Shown here: positions 28,810 to 37,955 of the stretch, piece after piece | Layout: each line of letters begins with the position of its first letter | Position numbering within the stretch: the first letter of the stretch is position 1 | Source of the DNA: Paenibacillus albus | GTDB lineage: Bacteria > Bacillota > Bacilli > Paenibacillales > Paenibacillaceae | Direction of reading: 5' to 3' | NCBI RefSeq assembly: GCF_003952225.1 | Contig: NZ_CP034437.1 | Coordinates: 5,470,501 to 5,534,500 of the forward strand | DNA: 64,000 nucleotides | Notes under the pieces: model-generated | Told to the model about the DNA's origin: nothing | Databases searched by the model: none | What the model saw: the letters and a program-made list of their open reading frames with translations, nothing else | Made by a program: the position numbers and the translations under genes

Positions 28810-29952
28810 TTAAGGATTAAAGCGACGAAGTGTGAATAAAGAAAGATCAAAGCCCGGGTCTTCGCCCGCAGCCAGCTTCGCTAATATTTCGCCATTTGCG
28901 CTTGCGAATTTGAAGCCATGGCCCGAGAATCCGGCTCCGACTGCGATATGTGGATAATCCGGATGTCGATCGAGGATGAAATGTTCATCCGGCGTCATGG
29001 TATACGTGCAGGCGCTGCCTTTGATAATCTCCGGTACAACGCCCGGCATATACTTCGCGACGTATGCGGCGCAGTCGCGGCCGTCGTCATCGAACGTGCC
29101 ATGCGGAGGCAGCACGCCGTCCTCCGGCATCGGTCGAATCAATCCGTCATGCCGCCCCGCCTTCATCCCTTCTCCCCCGATATCCGGGAACCCGAAGAAG
29201 ATCCCTTCCGGAAGATCGAACAGGAAGGCAGGGAAGCGGTCCGGTGCATAATCCGCCGTTGCCGGCATGAACCATTCGACCGTCTTGCGGATCGGCGACA
29301 GCGGCAGCCGCTTCAAGCCAAGCTGCGCGAGCATCGGTCCAGCAAACTTGCCTGCGGTCACGACTAGCGAACGCGCCCGGAAGCTGCCCGCCGCTGTGAC
29401 AACCTCCGCGCCGGCTGCGTCCGGTTGAATCGCGATAACCGGCGTGTTCACCAATATCTCGGCGCCGCGGGCGACAGCCGCATCCCGATAGGCTTGGACG
29501 CAAGCATCGCTGAGCAGCACGCCGCTATCCGCTTCGTAACAGCCGATGAACGATTCCGGCAGAGCCAATCCCGGCCAGCGCTTCCGAATGTCGCTGTTGC
29601 CCAGCACTTCAACGTGAAGCCCGTGCTTCTTGGCGCTATCCTGCATCTCGGTCAGCATTTGAGAGCCCGGCTCTCCTGCTTGGAGGAAGCCCGTCTCCAG
29701 AAACAGCTGGCGGCCGGTCTCACGCTCCAGCTCCGCCCATAATGCTTGCGCCCGAAGCGCCATAGGCGTGTATTCTCTGCCCTCCCCATAGGCATGGCGG
29801 ATAATACGGGTTTCCCCGTGATGAGTGCCATGCTCATGAGGCGGATCGAACGCGTCAATCAGGAGCGTTCGGCGTCCCGATCTAGCAGCATGATAGCCAG
29901 CGGACATGCCCATGGCACCCGCTCCAACGACGATGACATCATATGGCTCCAT
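28810..29952 (-). CDS. FAD-dependent amine oxidase, sarcosine/N-methyltryptophan oxidase (MSOX/MTOX) family
   Basis: Flavoenzyme of 380 residues. The FAD-binding motif VVGAGAMGMSAGYHAARSG opens the protein, followed by the family stretch THHGETRIIRHAYGEG. The covalent-flavin Cys is in GSACTYTMTPDEHFI, as in monomeric sarcosine and N-methyltryptophan oxidases, and the end GFSGHGFKFA is typical. Known relatives oxidise N-methyl amino acids and related secondary amines to aldehyde or imine and hydrogen peroxide. In this sugar locus it might act on an N-methylated or amino sugar, which is inference. GGAAGGAG precedes the ATG. Confidence 0.87.
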   Translation of the reverse strand: MEPYDVIVVGAGAMGMSAGYHAARSGRRTLLIDAFDPPHEHGTHHGETRIIRHAYGEGREYTPMALRAQALWAELERETGRQLFLETGFLQAGEPGSQMLTEMQDSAKKHGLHVEVLGNSDIRKRWPGLALPESFIGCYEADSGVLLSDACVQAYRDAAVARGAEILVNTPVIAIQPDAAGAEVVTAAGSFRARSLVVTAGKFAGPMLAQLGLKRLPLSPIRKTVEWFMPATADYAPDRFPAFLFDLPEGIFFGFPDIGGEGMKAGRHDGLIRPMPEDGVLPPHGTFDDDGRDCAAYVAKYMPGVVPEIIKGSACTYTMTPDEHFILDRHPDYPHIAVGAGFSGHGFKFASANGEILAKLAAGEDPGFDLSLFTLRRFNP

Positions 29953-29985
29953 CGTTAGAAGTCTCCTTCCTTCCGTGCAATTACG

Positions 29986-32091
29986 TCACGCTTTCGATTG
30001 CTTCATTGACCAAACAGCACTTCCGTATGCGCCAAGCGTTGAAGCTCCACCATTCATCTCCGCATCGCCATAGACAAGAGCAGCTCCTTGAGGCATGGAT
30101 TCCGGCATCGCGAGCGTCACCGCTTCATTCGAGAGATTGATCGCGATGAACCGGCTGTCTGCTCCATTCTTACGCCAGAAAGCAAAGACAGGCGTGCCCG
30201 TATATACATATTCCGTTATGAAATCATTATCGAAGTACTGCTTGCGCATCTGGAACAGCTCCCGGAAGAAGCCTCTCAATTCCGGTCCTTCCTGCAGATA
30301 GATCGAAGCGTCCTCGTCGCCTTGGTAGAGCATCGGCATGCCGTCAATACAGCTTAGCAGCACCCAGAGCGCTTTCGCCCGCTCTTCACCGTACCAAGCG
30401 GTTGCACGAGATTTGTTCCACACCCATGTGACCGTATCGTGGTTGCCTAAGAAGCGCAGCTTTACGTAGCCCGGAACGGTGCTCATAAGCTCAGCTTCCA
30501 GCCACCGCGTAAGCTCGCGGGCGAAGTCAGTCGGCGCAAGTTCTTCCGCCTCCATCTCGAAGAGCACCCGATAGAGCGCCATATCATAGAAAACGTCGGT
30601 GTACGGAGCGTACGCCGGAACCGGATTGAAGTTCTCCGGCGTCGAGAGCGGCTTCTTGCCCGCTTCGATGAATCCGTCCCGGATCGCTTTGCTGATCTCG
30701 ATACCACCCTTCAGGTTCGAGTTGCTCGGACGATTCGCGTCGTATGGCCGCCAATTCGTCAAGCCGCCCATTGCGCAGTCGATGCGCGCCCCATCGATGT
30801 TGAAACGCTCGACATGCTCCTTGACGAGCTCCTTGGTATAGTCCAAATATTCGGGATTGGTCATATCAAAGCTCAGACAATTCCATTCGCTCTGCGGCTC
30901 GCCGTCTCTGCGAACTGAGGCCCATCTGCGGAATTCGATGCCGAGCGGATCTTCCAGCTCCGGTCCATGCGGAACATAATCGAAAAGCAGCGTCATGCCG
31001 AGCTCATGCAGCTTGCGACTGAACGTTTCGACTGCTCTGTCCCCGCCATAGCGCTGGTCCACGATACGCTGATCCGTCGGATGATACACGCCACGCTCCA
31101 GATGTTCGAAGATCGGCAGCACCCATACATGGTCAATGCCCATGTCGCGAAGCGCGGGCAGCTCCTCTGCAAAAGCAGCCATATCCCTCTTGATAGGAAA
31201 ATCCGAATCCATCGTGCCATGAGGGTGACAGGAATAGAGCACGCCATCGCGATGACCGTCCGTTGGCGGTACCCAGCCTTTACGGATATACAGCTCGCGA
31301 ATCGGTTCGAACGAATCGCCGCTTCCGACCGGTCCGATATACAGCGTGCCGCAAACGAGCTTCTCGCCCGGCGCTAAGTTCGCCTCTACTGCTGCGAGAT
31401 TCACGAGCTGCAGCGTATCGCCATCGCGGTAGACACCGGTTCCCCACTTCTCCTCTTCATCCACGAAGATGAGATTCGTCCTTTCGTCGCCGGCCTTCAA
31501 TCTGATAACTGGATTAACTAAACCTGTTTCTACTGGCGTCCGCTCAGCCAAAGTAGAGGCTTCGAATACCTTGTACGGAACATTGCCTGGAAAATCAATA
31601 GCTGCTCCTTCCGCCCCAATCCGCTGGCTAGCCATAAAGGCAACACCGTTTACATGAACGGAAGCAGCACCTCTATTAACGAACTGAGCATCGATGACCG
31701 CAAACCCGCCAACCGCACGATATCGAATCGCTAGCTCCATGCCGTCTAGGCGGAAGTAGGCAGTTAAGCAGGCCTCCGAGCCGGATTTCGGTCCGGCCTC
31801 AGCCACCGGTTCCGTTTCTTCCCAGCCGACAAATTGCCACGGCTTCTCCAGCCCTTCACTCGGCACGATCCGAGGCAGCTCCCACGTGTTCGCGCCTTCA
31901 AAGCTGTGCCATTCGAGCCGACCTGTCTCATACCTGCCATCGCAGCCGATATCAAGCGACAATTCGCCATTCCATACACCTTTGCCGATGGCATGGACGG
32001 CATGAAGCCGTCCATCCTCCAATCCGAAGGTGTAGATGACATCTCCGCAAGCCCACTGCTTAAGCGGCAATTTATTCAAAGCATCGGCCAT
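29986..32091 (-). CDS. GH13 alpha-amylase-family glycoside hydrolase
   Basis: Protein of 701 residues with no signal peptide, so an intracellular glycosidase acting on imported material. An N-terminal beta domain of about 260 residues precedes a GH13 barrel. Catalytic regions: FDYVPHG (region I), the nucleophile Asp in NIDGARIDCAMGG (region II), the acid Glu in STPENFN (region III) and FLGNHDTVTW (region IV). Cyclomaltodextrinase/amylosucrase-like specificity is possible but cannot be fixed. AAGGAGG lies 8 nt before the ATG at 32091; earlier TTG and ATG candidates overlap that ribosome site. It is 27 bp after oxidoreductase D in the operon. Confidence 0.87.
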   Translation of the reverse strand: MADALNKLPLKQWACGDVIYTFGLEDGRLHAVHAIGKGVWNGELSLDIGCDGRYETGRLEWHSFEGANTWELPRIVPSEGLEKPWQFVGWEETEPVAEAGPKSGSEACLTAYFRLDGMELAIRYRAVGGFAVIDAQFVNRGAASVHVNGVAFMASQRIGAEGAAIDFPGNVPYKVFEASTLAERTPVETGLVNPVIRLKAGDERTNLIFVDEEEKWGTGVYRDGDTLQLVNLAAVEANLAPGEKLVCGTLYIGPVGSGDSFEPIRELYIRKGWVPPTDGHRDGVLYSCHPHGTMDSDFPIKRDMAAFAEELPALRDMGIDHVWVLPIFEHLERGVYHPTDQRIVDQRYGGDRAVETFSRKLHELGMTLLFDYVPHGPELEDPLGIEFRRWASVRRDGEPQSEWNCLSFDMTNPEYLDYTKELVKEHVERFNIDGARIDCAMGGLTNWRPYDANRPSNSNLKGGIEISKAIRDGFIEAGKKPLSTPENFNPVPAYAPYTDVFYDMALYRVLFEMEAEELAPTDFARELTRWLEAELMSTVPGYVKLRFLGNHDTVTWVWNKSRATAWYGEERAKALWVLLSCIDGMPMLYQGDEDASIYLQEGPELRGFFRELFQMRKQYFDNDFITEYVYTGTPVFAFWRKNGADSRFIAINLSNEAVTLAMPESMPQGAALVYGDAEMNGGASTLGAYGSAVWSMKQSKA

Positions 32092-32118
32092 GCGCATTTC
32101 CTCCTTCAAGCGAAACGC

Positions 32119-33198
32119 TTATTGCTCGTTTGCAAGCAGCGCATCGGCAATCATTTTGAATAGCTCAAGATCTTGCTTGTAGTCCTCCGGCGTCGTCTTC
32201 GGAGCGATCCCCTTAGTGACGACGTCGTAGAACGTTTCGAGCTCAACTGTATAAGGATCCTTCAGCGTCGGACGCTTCACATATTCGTGATAAGCCTCGC
32301 CGATCGTTTCTTTCACTTCCAGCGTCGTTGGCAGGTGGCGAATATAAGGTGTATCGTACTTCACGCTCAGCTGCTTATATTTGCCGAATACTTCAATGGA
32401 AGCGTCGAAGCGGCACTGCTCGTCTACACCTGTCTCGAATACCGCGAAGTAGCCGTCGAATTCAAGAATCGCCGTTATGTAACCGCCGCCGTTCCATTGC
32501 GTCGCCGATACGACTCGTTTCGGCATGCCGAGCAGCTCGCGCATGGCAGACAAGTCATGGCTGTTCAAGCCCGCAAGCAGTCCGTACGCGTTATAAATAT
32601 CTTGCGGCACTTCGCCGATTGCTTCCTTAATCATTGCGGAGCGGCGCGTCCAGCGGTCTTCCATGAGCTCCTTCGGAATGTCGGTAAACCGGTACACCGT
32701 GCTTGATTGATCGATGATCTTGCGGTTTGGTCCAATGATGTCGCGAACCTTCGCATATTGAATCGGGCCTAGCGTCTTGATCTCCTCCAGCGCTTCCGTG
32801 AAAGCTGGAGCGAAGCGGCGCATATAACCGACCATGACCTGGACTCCCGCCTCGTCGCGTGCCTTGATCATCGCATCCGCATCGGCATGATTGAGCGTCA
32901 TCGGTTTCTCGATCAGCACATGCTTCTTATTCTTCAGTGCATGAATGGCCGAATCCGCGTGATACTCATCGCTGTTTAGCACGAAAACGGCATCGAGATC
33001 CGCTTGGGCAGCCAGCTCCTTGTAGTCTGTATAAAGATTCGTCACGCGGTGTTTCTCGCCAAGCACCTGCAGCAGCGAAGGTGAGATATCGCAAAGCGCC
33101 GCAATCTCGTAGCGATCCGCCAAATTTTCCAGTATAGGCAAATGTGTAATTTGAGCAACTTCCCCAAGTCCAACCAAGCCAACTTTTAATCTTCTCAT
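32119..33198 (-). CDS. Gfo/Idh/MocA-family oxidoreductase (D)
   Basis: NAD(P)-dependent oxidoreductase of 359 residues. Rossmann motif GLVGLGEVAQITHLPILEN, Lys motif VLIEKPMTLNHADA, and a C-terminal domain with LNSHDLSAMRELLGMP, where the usual GG-x-x-x-D-x-G stretch is replaced. That marks a subgroup different from oxidoreductases A-C. AAAGGGG precedes the ATG. It lies between the zinc-type dehydrogenase and GH13 genes with short gaps (22 and 27 bp), so it is part of the same transcript. Exact reaction unknown. Confidence 0.85.
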   Translation of the reverse strand: MRRLKVGLVGLGEVAQITHLPILENLADRYEIAALCDISPSLLQVLGEKHRVTNLYTDYKELAAQADLDAVFVLNSDEYHADSAIHALKNKKHVLIEKPMTLNHADADAMIKARDEAGVQVMVGYMRRFAPAFTEALEEIKTLGPIQYAKVRDIIGPNRKIIDQSSTVYRFTDIPKELMEDRWTRRSAMIKEAIGEVPQDIYNAYGLLAGLNSHDLSAMRELLGMPKRVVSATQWNGGGYITAILEFDGYFAVFETGVDEQCRFDASIEVFGKYKQLSVKYDTPYIRHLPTTLEVKETIGEAYHEYVKRPTLKDPYTVELETFYDVVTKGIAPKTTPEDYKQDLELFKMIADALLANEQ

Positions 33199-33220
33199 CG
33201 TTTCCAGATCCCCTTTAATA

Positions 33221-34171
33221 TTAGAATGTGATGACGGCCTTCAAGAAACCTTCCGGCTTACTCTTCGCAAGCTCAAAAGCATGGTTGATATCCTTCAGCT
33301 CAAAATAATGAGAGAGCAGCGGTTCGATTACTAATTGGCCGGATTCGAGCAGCTTGATTCCGGTCTTAATGCCTTTCAAATAGGCTTGCGGATCTCTCTC
33401 ATGCGCATTGATTACATCGAGGCCCTTCCAGTTCCAAGCCTGGACGTCAATCGTACGCTTGCCTCCTTGGTGGTAGCCGAAGATGATAAGCCTTCCACGG
33501 ATTCGCACCGCTTCGGTCCCCATATCAAGAGCGCCTTGTTTGCCGGTTGCTTCGATGACAACATCGGCTCCTTCGTATCCTGTCAGCTCCATAATCCGCT
33601 CGACGGCATTCTCTTTGGTCGCGTCAATAATGACGTCAGCGCCGAGCTTGCGGGCAAGCTCAAGAGATTCTGGCCTCGTATCGACCGCGATAATGCGCGA
33701 GGCTCCTTTGAGGCGGATCCCTTGCAAAATCAAGCCTCCCATAAAGCCGACTCCGATCAATACGACCGTGTCGCCGACCTCGATGCCAGATCGCGAGGTT
33801 CCATTCATCGCGCATCCGATCGGCTCGCCCATCGCCCAGTCGTACGGAACATGATCGGCAATCTTAATCGCCCATTCCTCCGGAACGGTTACGTACTCCG
33901 CGTAGCCCCCTCTATCCGTGAAGATCGTTACGCGGTCTCCGATTGCGAATTTGCTAGCTCCCTCACCAACTGCGACAACGTTACCGCTTACTTCATGTCC
34001 GAAGAAGATCGGCTCCTCTGTCTTGAAATTCGAATCGACCCACATGCCGAGCTCTGAGGAACAGAGCCCGCAGGCTTTAACTTCAATGAGCAATTCGTTT
34101 GGACCGGGTACCGGCTTCTCTATTTCCATCATCCGGACGTCGCCGGGACCGAATATTGCAGCTGCTTTCAT
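33221..34171 (-). CDS. Medium-chain zinc-type dehydrogenase (sorbitol/threonine dehydrogenase-like)
   Basis: NAD(P)-dependent medium-chain dehydrogenase of 316 residues. Catalytic-zinc residues are visible: Cys in KACGLCSSELG, then GHEVSG. The cofactor motif is VVLIGVGFMGGLILQG. The structural-zinc loop with four Cys is absent, and the protein is correspondingly short. A typical substrate would be a polyol or sugar alcohol, oxidised to a keto sugar, but this is not certain. AAGGAGG lies before the ATG. It begins 17 bp after the MalG-type permease gene, linking sugar uptake directly to oxidation. Confidence 0.86.
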   Translation of the reverse strand: MKAAAIFGPGDVRMMEIEKPVPGPNELLIEVKACGLCSSELGMWVDSNFKTEEPIFFGHEVSGNVVAVGEGASKFAIGDRVTIFTDRGGYAEYVTVPEEWAIKIADHVPYDWAMGEPIGCAMNGTSRSGIEVGDTVVLIGVGFMGGLILQGIRLKGASRIIAVDTRPESLELARKLGADVIIDATKENAVERIMELTGYEGADVVIEATGKQGALDMGTEAVRIRGRLIIFGYHQGGKRTIDVQAWNWKGLDVINAHERDPQAYLKGIKTGIKLLESGQLVIEPLLSHYFELKDINHAFELAKSKPEGFLKAVITF

Positions 34172-34187
34172 CTTCCATCCTCCTTAG

Positions 34188-35024
34188 TTAGCCTTTAATG
34201 CCAAGGCTTGCAATACCGCCAATCAAGTTCTTCTGCGCCAAGTAGTAAATGAGGAGCAGAGGCAGCAGAATGACCGTGGAAGCGGCCATAAGCAAGTTCC
34301 ATTCCGTCGAGCGAGAAGATACGAAGTTCGCAAGGCCGATAGCCAGCGTAAATTTCTCCGGCGAATTCAAGTAAATGAGCGGTGACAAGAAGTCGTTATA
34401 AACCCCGGTAAAGGTATAGACAACGATGATCGTCAGCGACGGCCGAAGGATCGGAACCAGCACCCGCCACAGAATCGTAAACTCGTTTGCACCGTCGATT
34501 TTCGCAGCTTCATCCAGATCCTTCGGTATGGTCAGAAGAAACTGCCTCATCAGAAACACATAGAAGGCATTTCCGAAGAACGAGGGGACCACAAGCGGCA
34601 AATACGTATCTATCCAACCAAGCTTGCTGTAGAACAAGAACGTTGGAATCATCGTCACTTGCTCTGGAATTAACATCGTCGCCAGCATGAGGAAGAACAG
34701 CGTGTCGCGTCCACGGAAACGAAATCTAGAGAAACCGTATGCTATCAGCGTACAAGATATGACTTGTCCCGCGATGGTGAGCACCTCGAGTGTAAGCGTA
34801 TTCGTAATGTAGGTGCCAAAAGGCGCAAGCGTGAATGCGTCCCGATAGTTGTGCCAGAGCGGCGGCGAAGGAATCCACCGGGGTGGAAACTCCCACATGC
34901 CTGCTTTCGTCTTCAGAGAGGTGGAAATCATCCAAATGAAAGGGATGAGACAAGCGAGCGACAGCGCCGCCAGCACAAGATGCGATACCGTCGTTCCAGC
35001 AAATTTGCGAATGCGGTAGGTCAT
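34188..35024 (-). CDS. Carbohydrate ABC transporter permease, MalG type
   Basis: Inner-membrane permease of 278 residues, about six membrane segments. The EAA loop DEAAKIDGANEFTILWRVL and the C-terminus IASLGIKG are typical for MalG-type sugar permeases. Its ATG overlaps the stop of the MalF-type gene by 4 bp, giving coupled translation. It belongs with the binding protein at 37956-39320, since no other transporter genes lie between. The ATPase subunit is missing here, as usual for MsmX-dependent systems in Firmicutes. Confidence 0.92.
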   Translation of the reverse strand: MTYRIRKFAGTTVSHLVLAALSLACLIPFIWMISTSLKTKAGMWEFPPRWIPSPPLWHNYRDAFTLAPFGTYITNTLTLEVLTIAGQVISCTLIAYGFSRFRFRGRDTLFFLMLATMLIPEQVTMIPTFLFYSKLGWIDTYLPLVVPSFFGNAFYVFLMRQFLLTIPKDLDEAAKIDGANEFTILWRVLVPILRPSLTIIVVYTFTGVYNDFLSPLIYLNSPEKFTLAIGLANFVSSRSTEWNLLMAASTVILLPLLLIYYLAQKNLIGGIASLGIKG

Positions 35025-35959
35025 GCCGTTTTCCCCTTTCCTTGCGTATCGTCAGCATCGTAGAACACCCATTTGCCCTGTGTTTTATAAACAATGATCG
35101 CAAGGATGAATGAGATTAATCCTCCCACCCACGCCATCGCGGATGCATAGCCCATGTCGAATGACTTGAACGCTTTCTGGTACAAATACAGCATGTAGAA
35201 CAGTCCTTCATTCTCAGGTCCGCCTGCGCTGCCCGAGCGGCCATTCATCATGAACGCGGATGTGAACACTTGGAATGAACCGATAATACCCATAAGAAGC
35301 TGGAAGAATAGTGTCGGTGTAAGCAGCGGGAGCGTGATCTTCGTGAAGCGTTGAACCACCTTTGCTCCGTCGATTTTGGCCGCTTCATATAGATGTCCCG
35401 GAATGTTCTGCAGCCCGCCCAAGAAGATGATAGCGCTTCCGCCAATGCCCCAAAGACTCATAATAATATATGTCGTAAGAATCCAGTTCGGATCTTCTAA
35501 CCACTTCGGTCCATGGATGCCAACCAGTGACAGCAGGTAGTTCAATAAGCCGTAGTCACTGTTAAAAATCCACTTCCACACCATTGCGATGGCAACACCT
35601 GAGATGACAGAAGGCAAGTAAAACAACGTTCGGTACGTATTGATGCCTCGTATATTCATGTTGAGCAGCAAGGACAAAGCAAGACCTAAAACCAAACCAA
35701 GCGGAATGGCAAAGGCGCTGTAAACGAGCGTGACGCGCATCGACTTGTAGAACAGCTTATCGTGGAAGAGGTGATTGAAGTTGTTCCAGCCGACCCAAGA
35801 CGGCGCTTGGTAAATGTCCCACTTCATGAAGCTGATCAGCAGCGATGCTATGATTGGAAAAACGGCGAATGCGATGAACCCGATCAGCCAAGGCGAGATG
35901 AATAGAAACCCAAGTCTTTCCTCCCTTCGTTCGGCCTTGCTCAATAGCGTGTTGGCCAT
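35021..35959 (-). CDS. Carbohydrate ABC transporter permease, MalF/UgpA type
   Basis: Inner-membrane permease of 312 residues with six predicted segments and the EAA loop YEAAKIDGAKVVQRFTKITL. The N-terminal cytoplasmic stretch KAERREERLGFLFISPW is common in this family. An in-frame codon at 35992 could start the protein earlier, but GGAGGG lies 6 nt before the ATG at 35959. A LacI-type operator-like palindrome lies about 29-44 nt upstream (35988-36003), so a second promoter of the locus probably starts here. Confidence 0.92.
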   Translation of the reverse strand: MANTLLSKAERREERLGFLFISPWLIGFIAFAVFPIIASLLISFMKWDIYQAPSWVGWNNFNHLFHDKLFYKSMRVTLVYSAFAIPLGLVLGLALSLLLNMNIRGINTYRTLFYLPSVISGVAIAMVWKWIFNSDYGLLNYLLSLVGIHGPKWLEDPNWILTTYIIMSLWGIGGSAIIFLGGLQNIPGHLYEAAKIDGAKVVQRFTKITLPLLTPTLFFQLLMGIIGSFQVFTSAFMMNGRSGSAGGPENEGLFYMLYLYQKAFKSFDMGYASAMAWVGGLISFILAIIVYKTQGKWVFYDADDTQGKGKTA

Positions 35960-35987
35960 GAATAACCCTCCGTTCTTCGTCAATTTT

Positions 35988-36003
35988 GTCAAAACGTTTA
36001 CGC
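35988..36003 (-). promoter_or_regulatory. LacI-type operator-like palindrome C
   Basis: GTCAAAACGTTTACGC, an imperfect palindrome around AACGTT, just upstream of the MalF-type permease gene. It shares the core and flanks with sites A (39375-39390) and B (37918-37933). It also resembles a CcpA cre box. Confidence 0.55.
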
Positions 36004-36096
36004 AAAAGGGCGTGCGAAACCATCAAGGGAAGAGCGGTTTGCGCGGCTCTTCCGATGCTCCTGTACGTGCAATTGGTTTGCTAACTTCCTTTGCTC

Positions 36097-36831
36097 CTAC
36101 TTCACGTTCACATACTGGTTTCCCGCACGGTCCTGGCCGCGTGCCAAGAAGATCTGCCAGTTCTCATTCCTCTCGGGTACGACCTTCGTATCCGCCGACA
36201 AGAATCTCATCGTATAGCCGCAGCGCCGGTATGGGCTTGTGTTTGCTGTCGCTCCGTGAATGATACGGGAATCATGCAGCGAGCATTCACCCGGCTCAAG
36301 CTCGAAATAAACGGCTTGCGACTCGTCGATGTTCTTAATTGTCGCGTGGAAGGTGTTGATCGCCATATCGACGGATTCATACTCGGAGAAGCCATTGTGA
36401 TGAGTCCCCGGAATAACTCGCATACTGCCGTTCTCTTTATTGCTGCGATCAATCGCAAGCCAGATTGTGACGATTTTATCGTACTTATCGAAGCGGCCGT
36501 TCCAGTAGGCAGAATCCTCATGCCAAGGCGTCTGGCGGCCCTTGAACGGATCTTTGCATATAAAATGGCTGGACCACAGAATAATGTCCGGACCGATAAT
36601 CGGTTCAACCAAATCAAGCACTTCATCAGCAAGCAGGTACTCCAGCAAGCGAGGATCTCGGAAGTGAGGCGTATCCAGCTCATCGGAGAGCTTATCGCCC
36701 TTCTCTGCTAATTGCTCTTCGAAGATCGCTGTAAGCCTTGCCATTTTCTCTGCGGAGAAAACAGGTTTCTTGTAGAGGTGATACCCATTCTCGCGATAAA
36801 ATGCGACTTCTTCTGCCGTCAATTTGGACAT
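36097..36831 (-). CDS. Phytanoyl-CoA dioxygenase (PhyH) family protein
   Basis: Predicted Fe(II)/2-oxoglutarate-dependent oxygenase of 244 residues. Iron ligands: His and Asp in TPWHEDSAYWNG and a distal His in SRIIHGATANTS; a 2-oxoglutarate-binding Arg is probable in PYRRCGYTMRF. Other family motifs are EENGYHLYKKP-like near the N-terminus and GSMRVIPGTHHNG. PhyH relatives occur beside Gfo/Idh dehydrogenases in sugar loci of Paenibacillus-like bacteria, with unknown substrates. Here it lies between the AraC regulator and the permeases. It may hydroxylate a sugar or remove an alkyl group, which is inference. Confidence 0.85.
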   Translation of the reverse strand: MSKLTAEEVAFYRENGYHLYKKPVFSAEKMARLTAIFEEQLAEKGDKLSDELDTPHFRDPRLLEYLLADEVLDLVEPIIGPDIILWSSHFICKDPFKGRQTPWHEDSAYWNGRFDKYDKIVTIWLAIDRSNKENGSMRVIPGTHHNGFSEYESVDMAINTFHATIKNIDESQAVYFELEPGECSLHDSRIIHGATANTSPYRRCGYTMRFLSADTKVVPERNENWQIFLARGQDRAGNQYVNVK

Positions 36832-36926
36832 GATGTTCTCTCTCTCCCCTCAGTGTATAAAAGCGAAATGCGATATTTTTTACTCTTCTATTTCATTATA
36901 GGGGGCGTTTTCGTCTCAATCTTGTC

Positions 36927-37853
36927 TTAGACGGTACGTGATTTTGTTCTATTTTGATATTCCGGAATTTCATAGAAGCTTGGCGCCGTCTGCCCGGATG
37001 CGGGAATCGCCACCTTACGATTTCCTTTGCGGAATTTCGCTGGCGTAATGGAATAACGTTCCTTAAACAGATGATAGAAATGGCTGAGATTCTCATAGCC
37101 CGCTTCCATGCAGATCGTGACGATCGCGTCGTCCGTTTGTACGAGCAGGTTGGCTGCATATTGCAGCCGGATTTCGTTTATCCATTCGGTTGGCGTCTTG
37201 CTGAAGCATTTCTTGACGACACGGGTCAGATGCTCCGGACTCTTGCCAGAAAGCTCATACAGTCGCGGCAAGCCTTCGGTAAAGTTTTCTTTAATCCGCA
37301 TTTCGTTGGCGAGATCCACAAGCCAATCCGGCACAGCTTCAGCTGCAGCGGTATCTGGACGTTCAGAGAAACAGCTCATCATAATATCTGCGACTAGGAC
37401 ACGAATTTCGGAACGAATCTGTCTCTTATGCATGCCGGGAAGCACGGTGATTTCATGCATTTTATCCCGGATAATTTCGGTTTGAAACGTTCCAATCTGC
37501 TTGATTGGCGGCATCGCGCAATTCAGAAGCCGATCTGCTTCAATTCCATCGTCTAGATAAGCGAACATGGCCTTTACCATGTGAGCGGAGAAGGCAAGAT
37601 TGAGCAGTTCTACCGAACGGTTGCCATCACTAGCGTAGCAATGCGTGTCAGAAGGCCTGACGAAGCAAAGCGTGCCTGCTTCAAGCAGTTCCTTCTTCCC
37701 ATTAATAAGATGCATAACGGAGCCTTTCGTGATGAGGAAGATTTCATAGAAATCATGGTTGTGCATATCCGTTATCGACTTGATCGATTTGTGATAGGCG
37801 TAATGAATTTCCGTTTCGGGATCCAGCAGGTTCTTCTCCAGCAGCTTGTCCAA
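36927..37853 (-). CDS. AraC-family transcriptional regulator
   Basis: Regulator of 308 residues: an N-terminal cupin sensor domain (HYAYHKSIKSITDMHNHDFY, then GSVMHLINGKKELL) and two C-terminal helix-turn-helix motifs (LYELSGKSPEHLTRVVKK, ICMEAGYENLSHFYHLFK). The start is a TTG with AAGGATG about 7 nt upstream; no in-frame ATG fits better. It lies between the binding-protein gene, which has its own terminator, and the PhyH gene. A LacI-like operator (37918-37933) precedes it, so it may be controlled by the LacI protein of the locus while itself activating genes in response to the sugar. Confidence 0.9.
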   Translation of the reverse strand: MDKLLEKNLLDPETEIHYAYHKSIKSITDMHNHDFYEIFLITKGSVMHLINGKKELLEAGTLCFVRPSDTHCYASDGNRSVELLNLAFSAHMVKAMFAYLDDGIEADRLLNCAMPPIKQIGTFQTEIIRDKMHEITVLPGMHKRQIRSEIRVLVADIMMSCFSERPDTAAAEAVPDWLVDLANEMRIKENFTEGLPRLYELSGKSPEHLTRVVKKCFSKTPTEWINEIRLQYAANLLVQTDDAIVTICMEAGYENLSHFYHLFKERYSITPAKFRKGNRKVAIPASGQTAPSFYEIPEYQNRTKSRTV

Positions 37854-37886
37854 GCGATCACATCCTTGGTTCTATTAAGGTAATAA

Positions 37887-37919
37887 ACCCTATACGCCGG
37901 CAGTGCCTGCGCATAGGGT
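37887..37919 (-). terminator. Hairpin after the binding-protein gene
   Basis: Stem ACCCTATACGC paired with GCGCATAGGGT (one mismatch) and an 11-nt loop, followed on the minus strand by TTTATTACC. It probably ends most binding-protein transcripts or protects their 3' end. Its upstream side touches operator-like site B. Confidence 0.65.
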
Positions 37920-37933
37920 CGAAACGTTATGAC
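37918..37933 (-). promoter_or_regulatory. LacI-type operator-like palindrome B
   Basis: GTCGAAACGTTATGAC has near-perfect dyad symmetry (GTC at one end, GAC at the other, AACGTT core). It lies between the binding-protein stop and the AraC gene. Confidence 0.6.
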
Positions 37934-37955
37934 ATACTGACGGGACAATGTAGCT

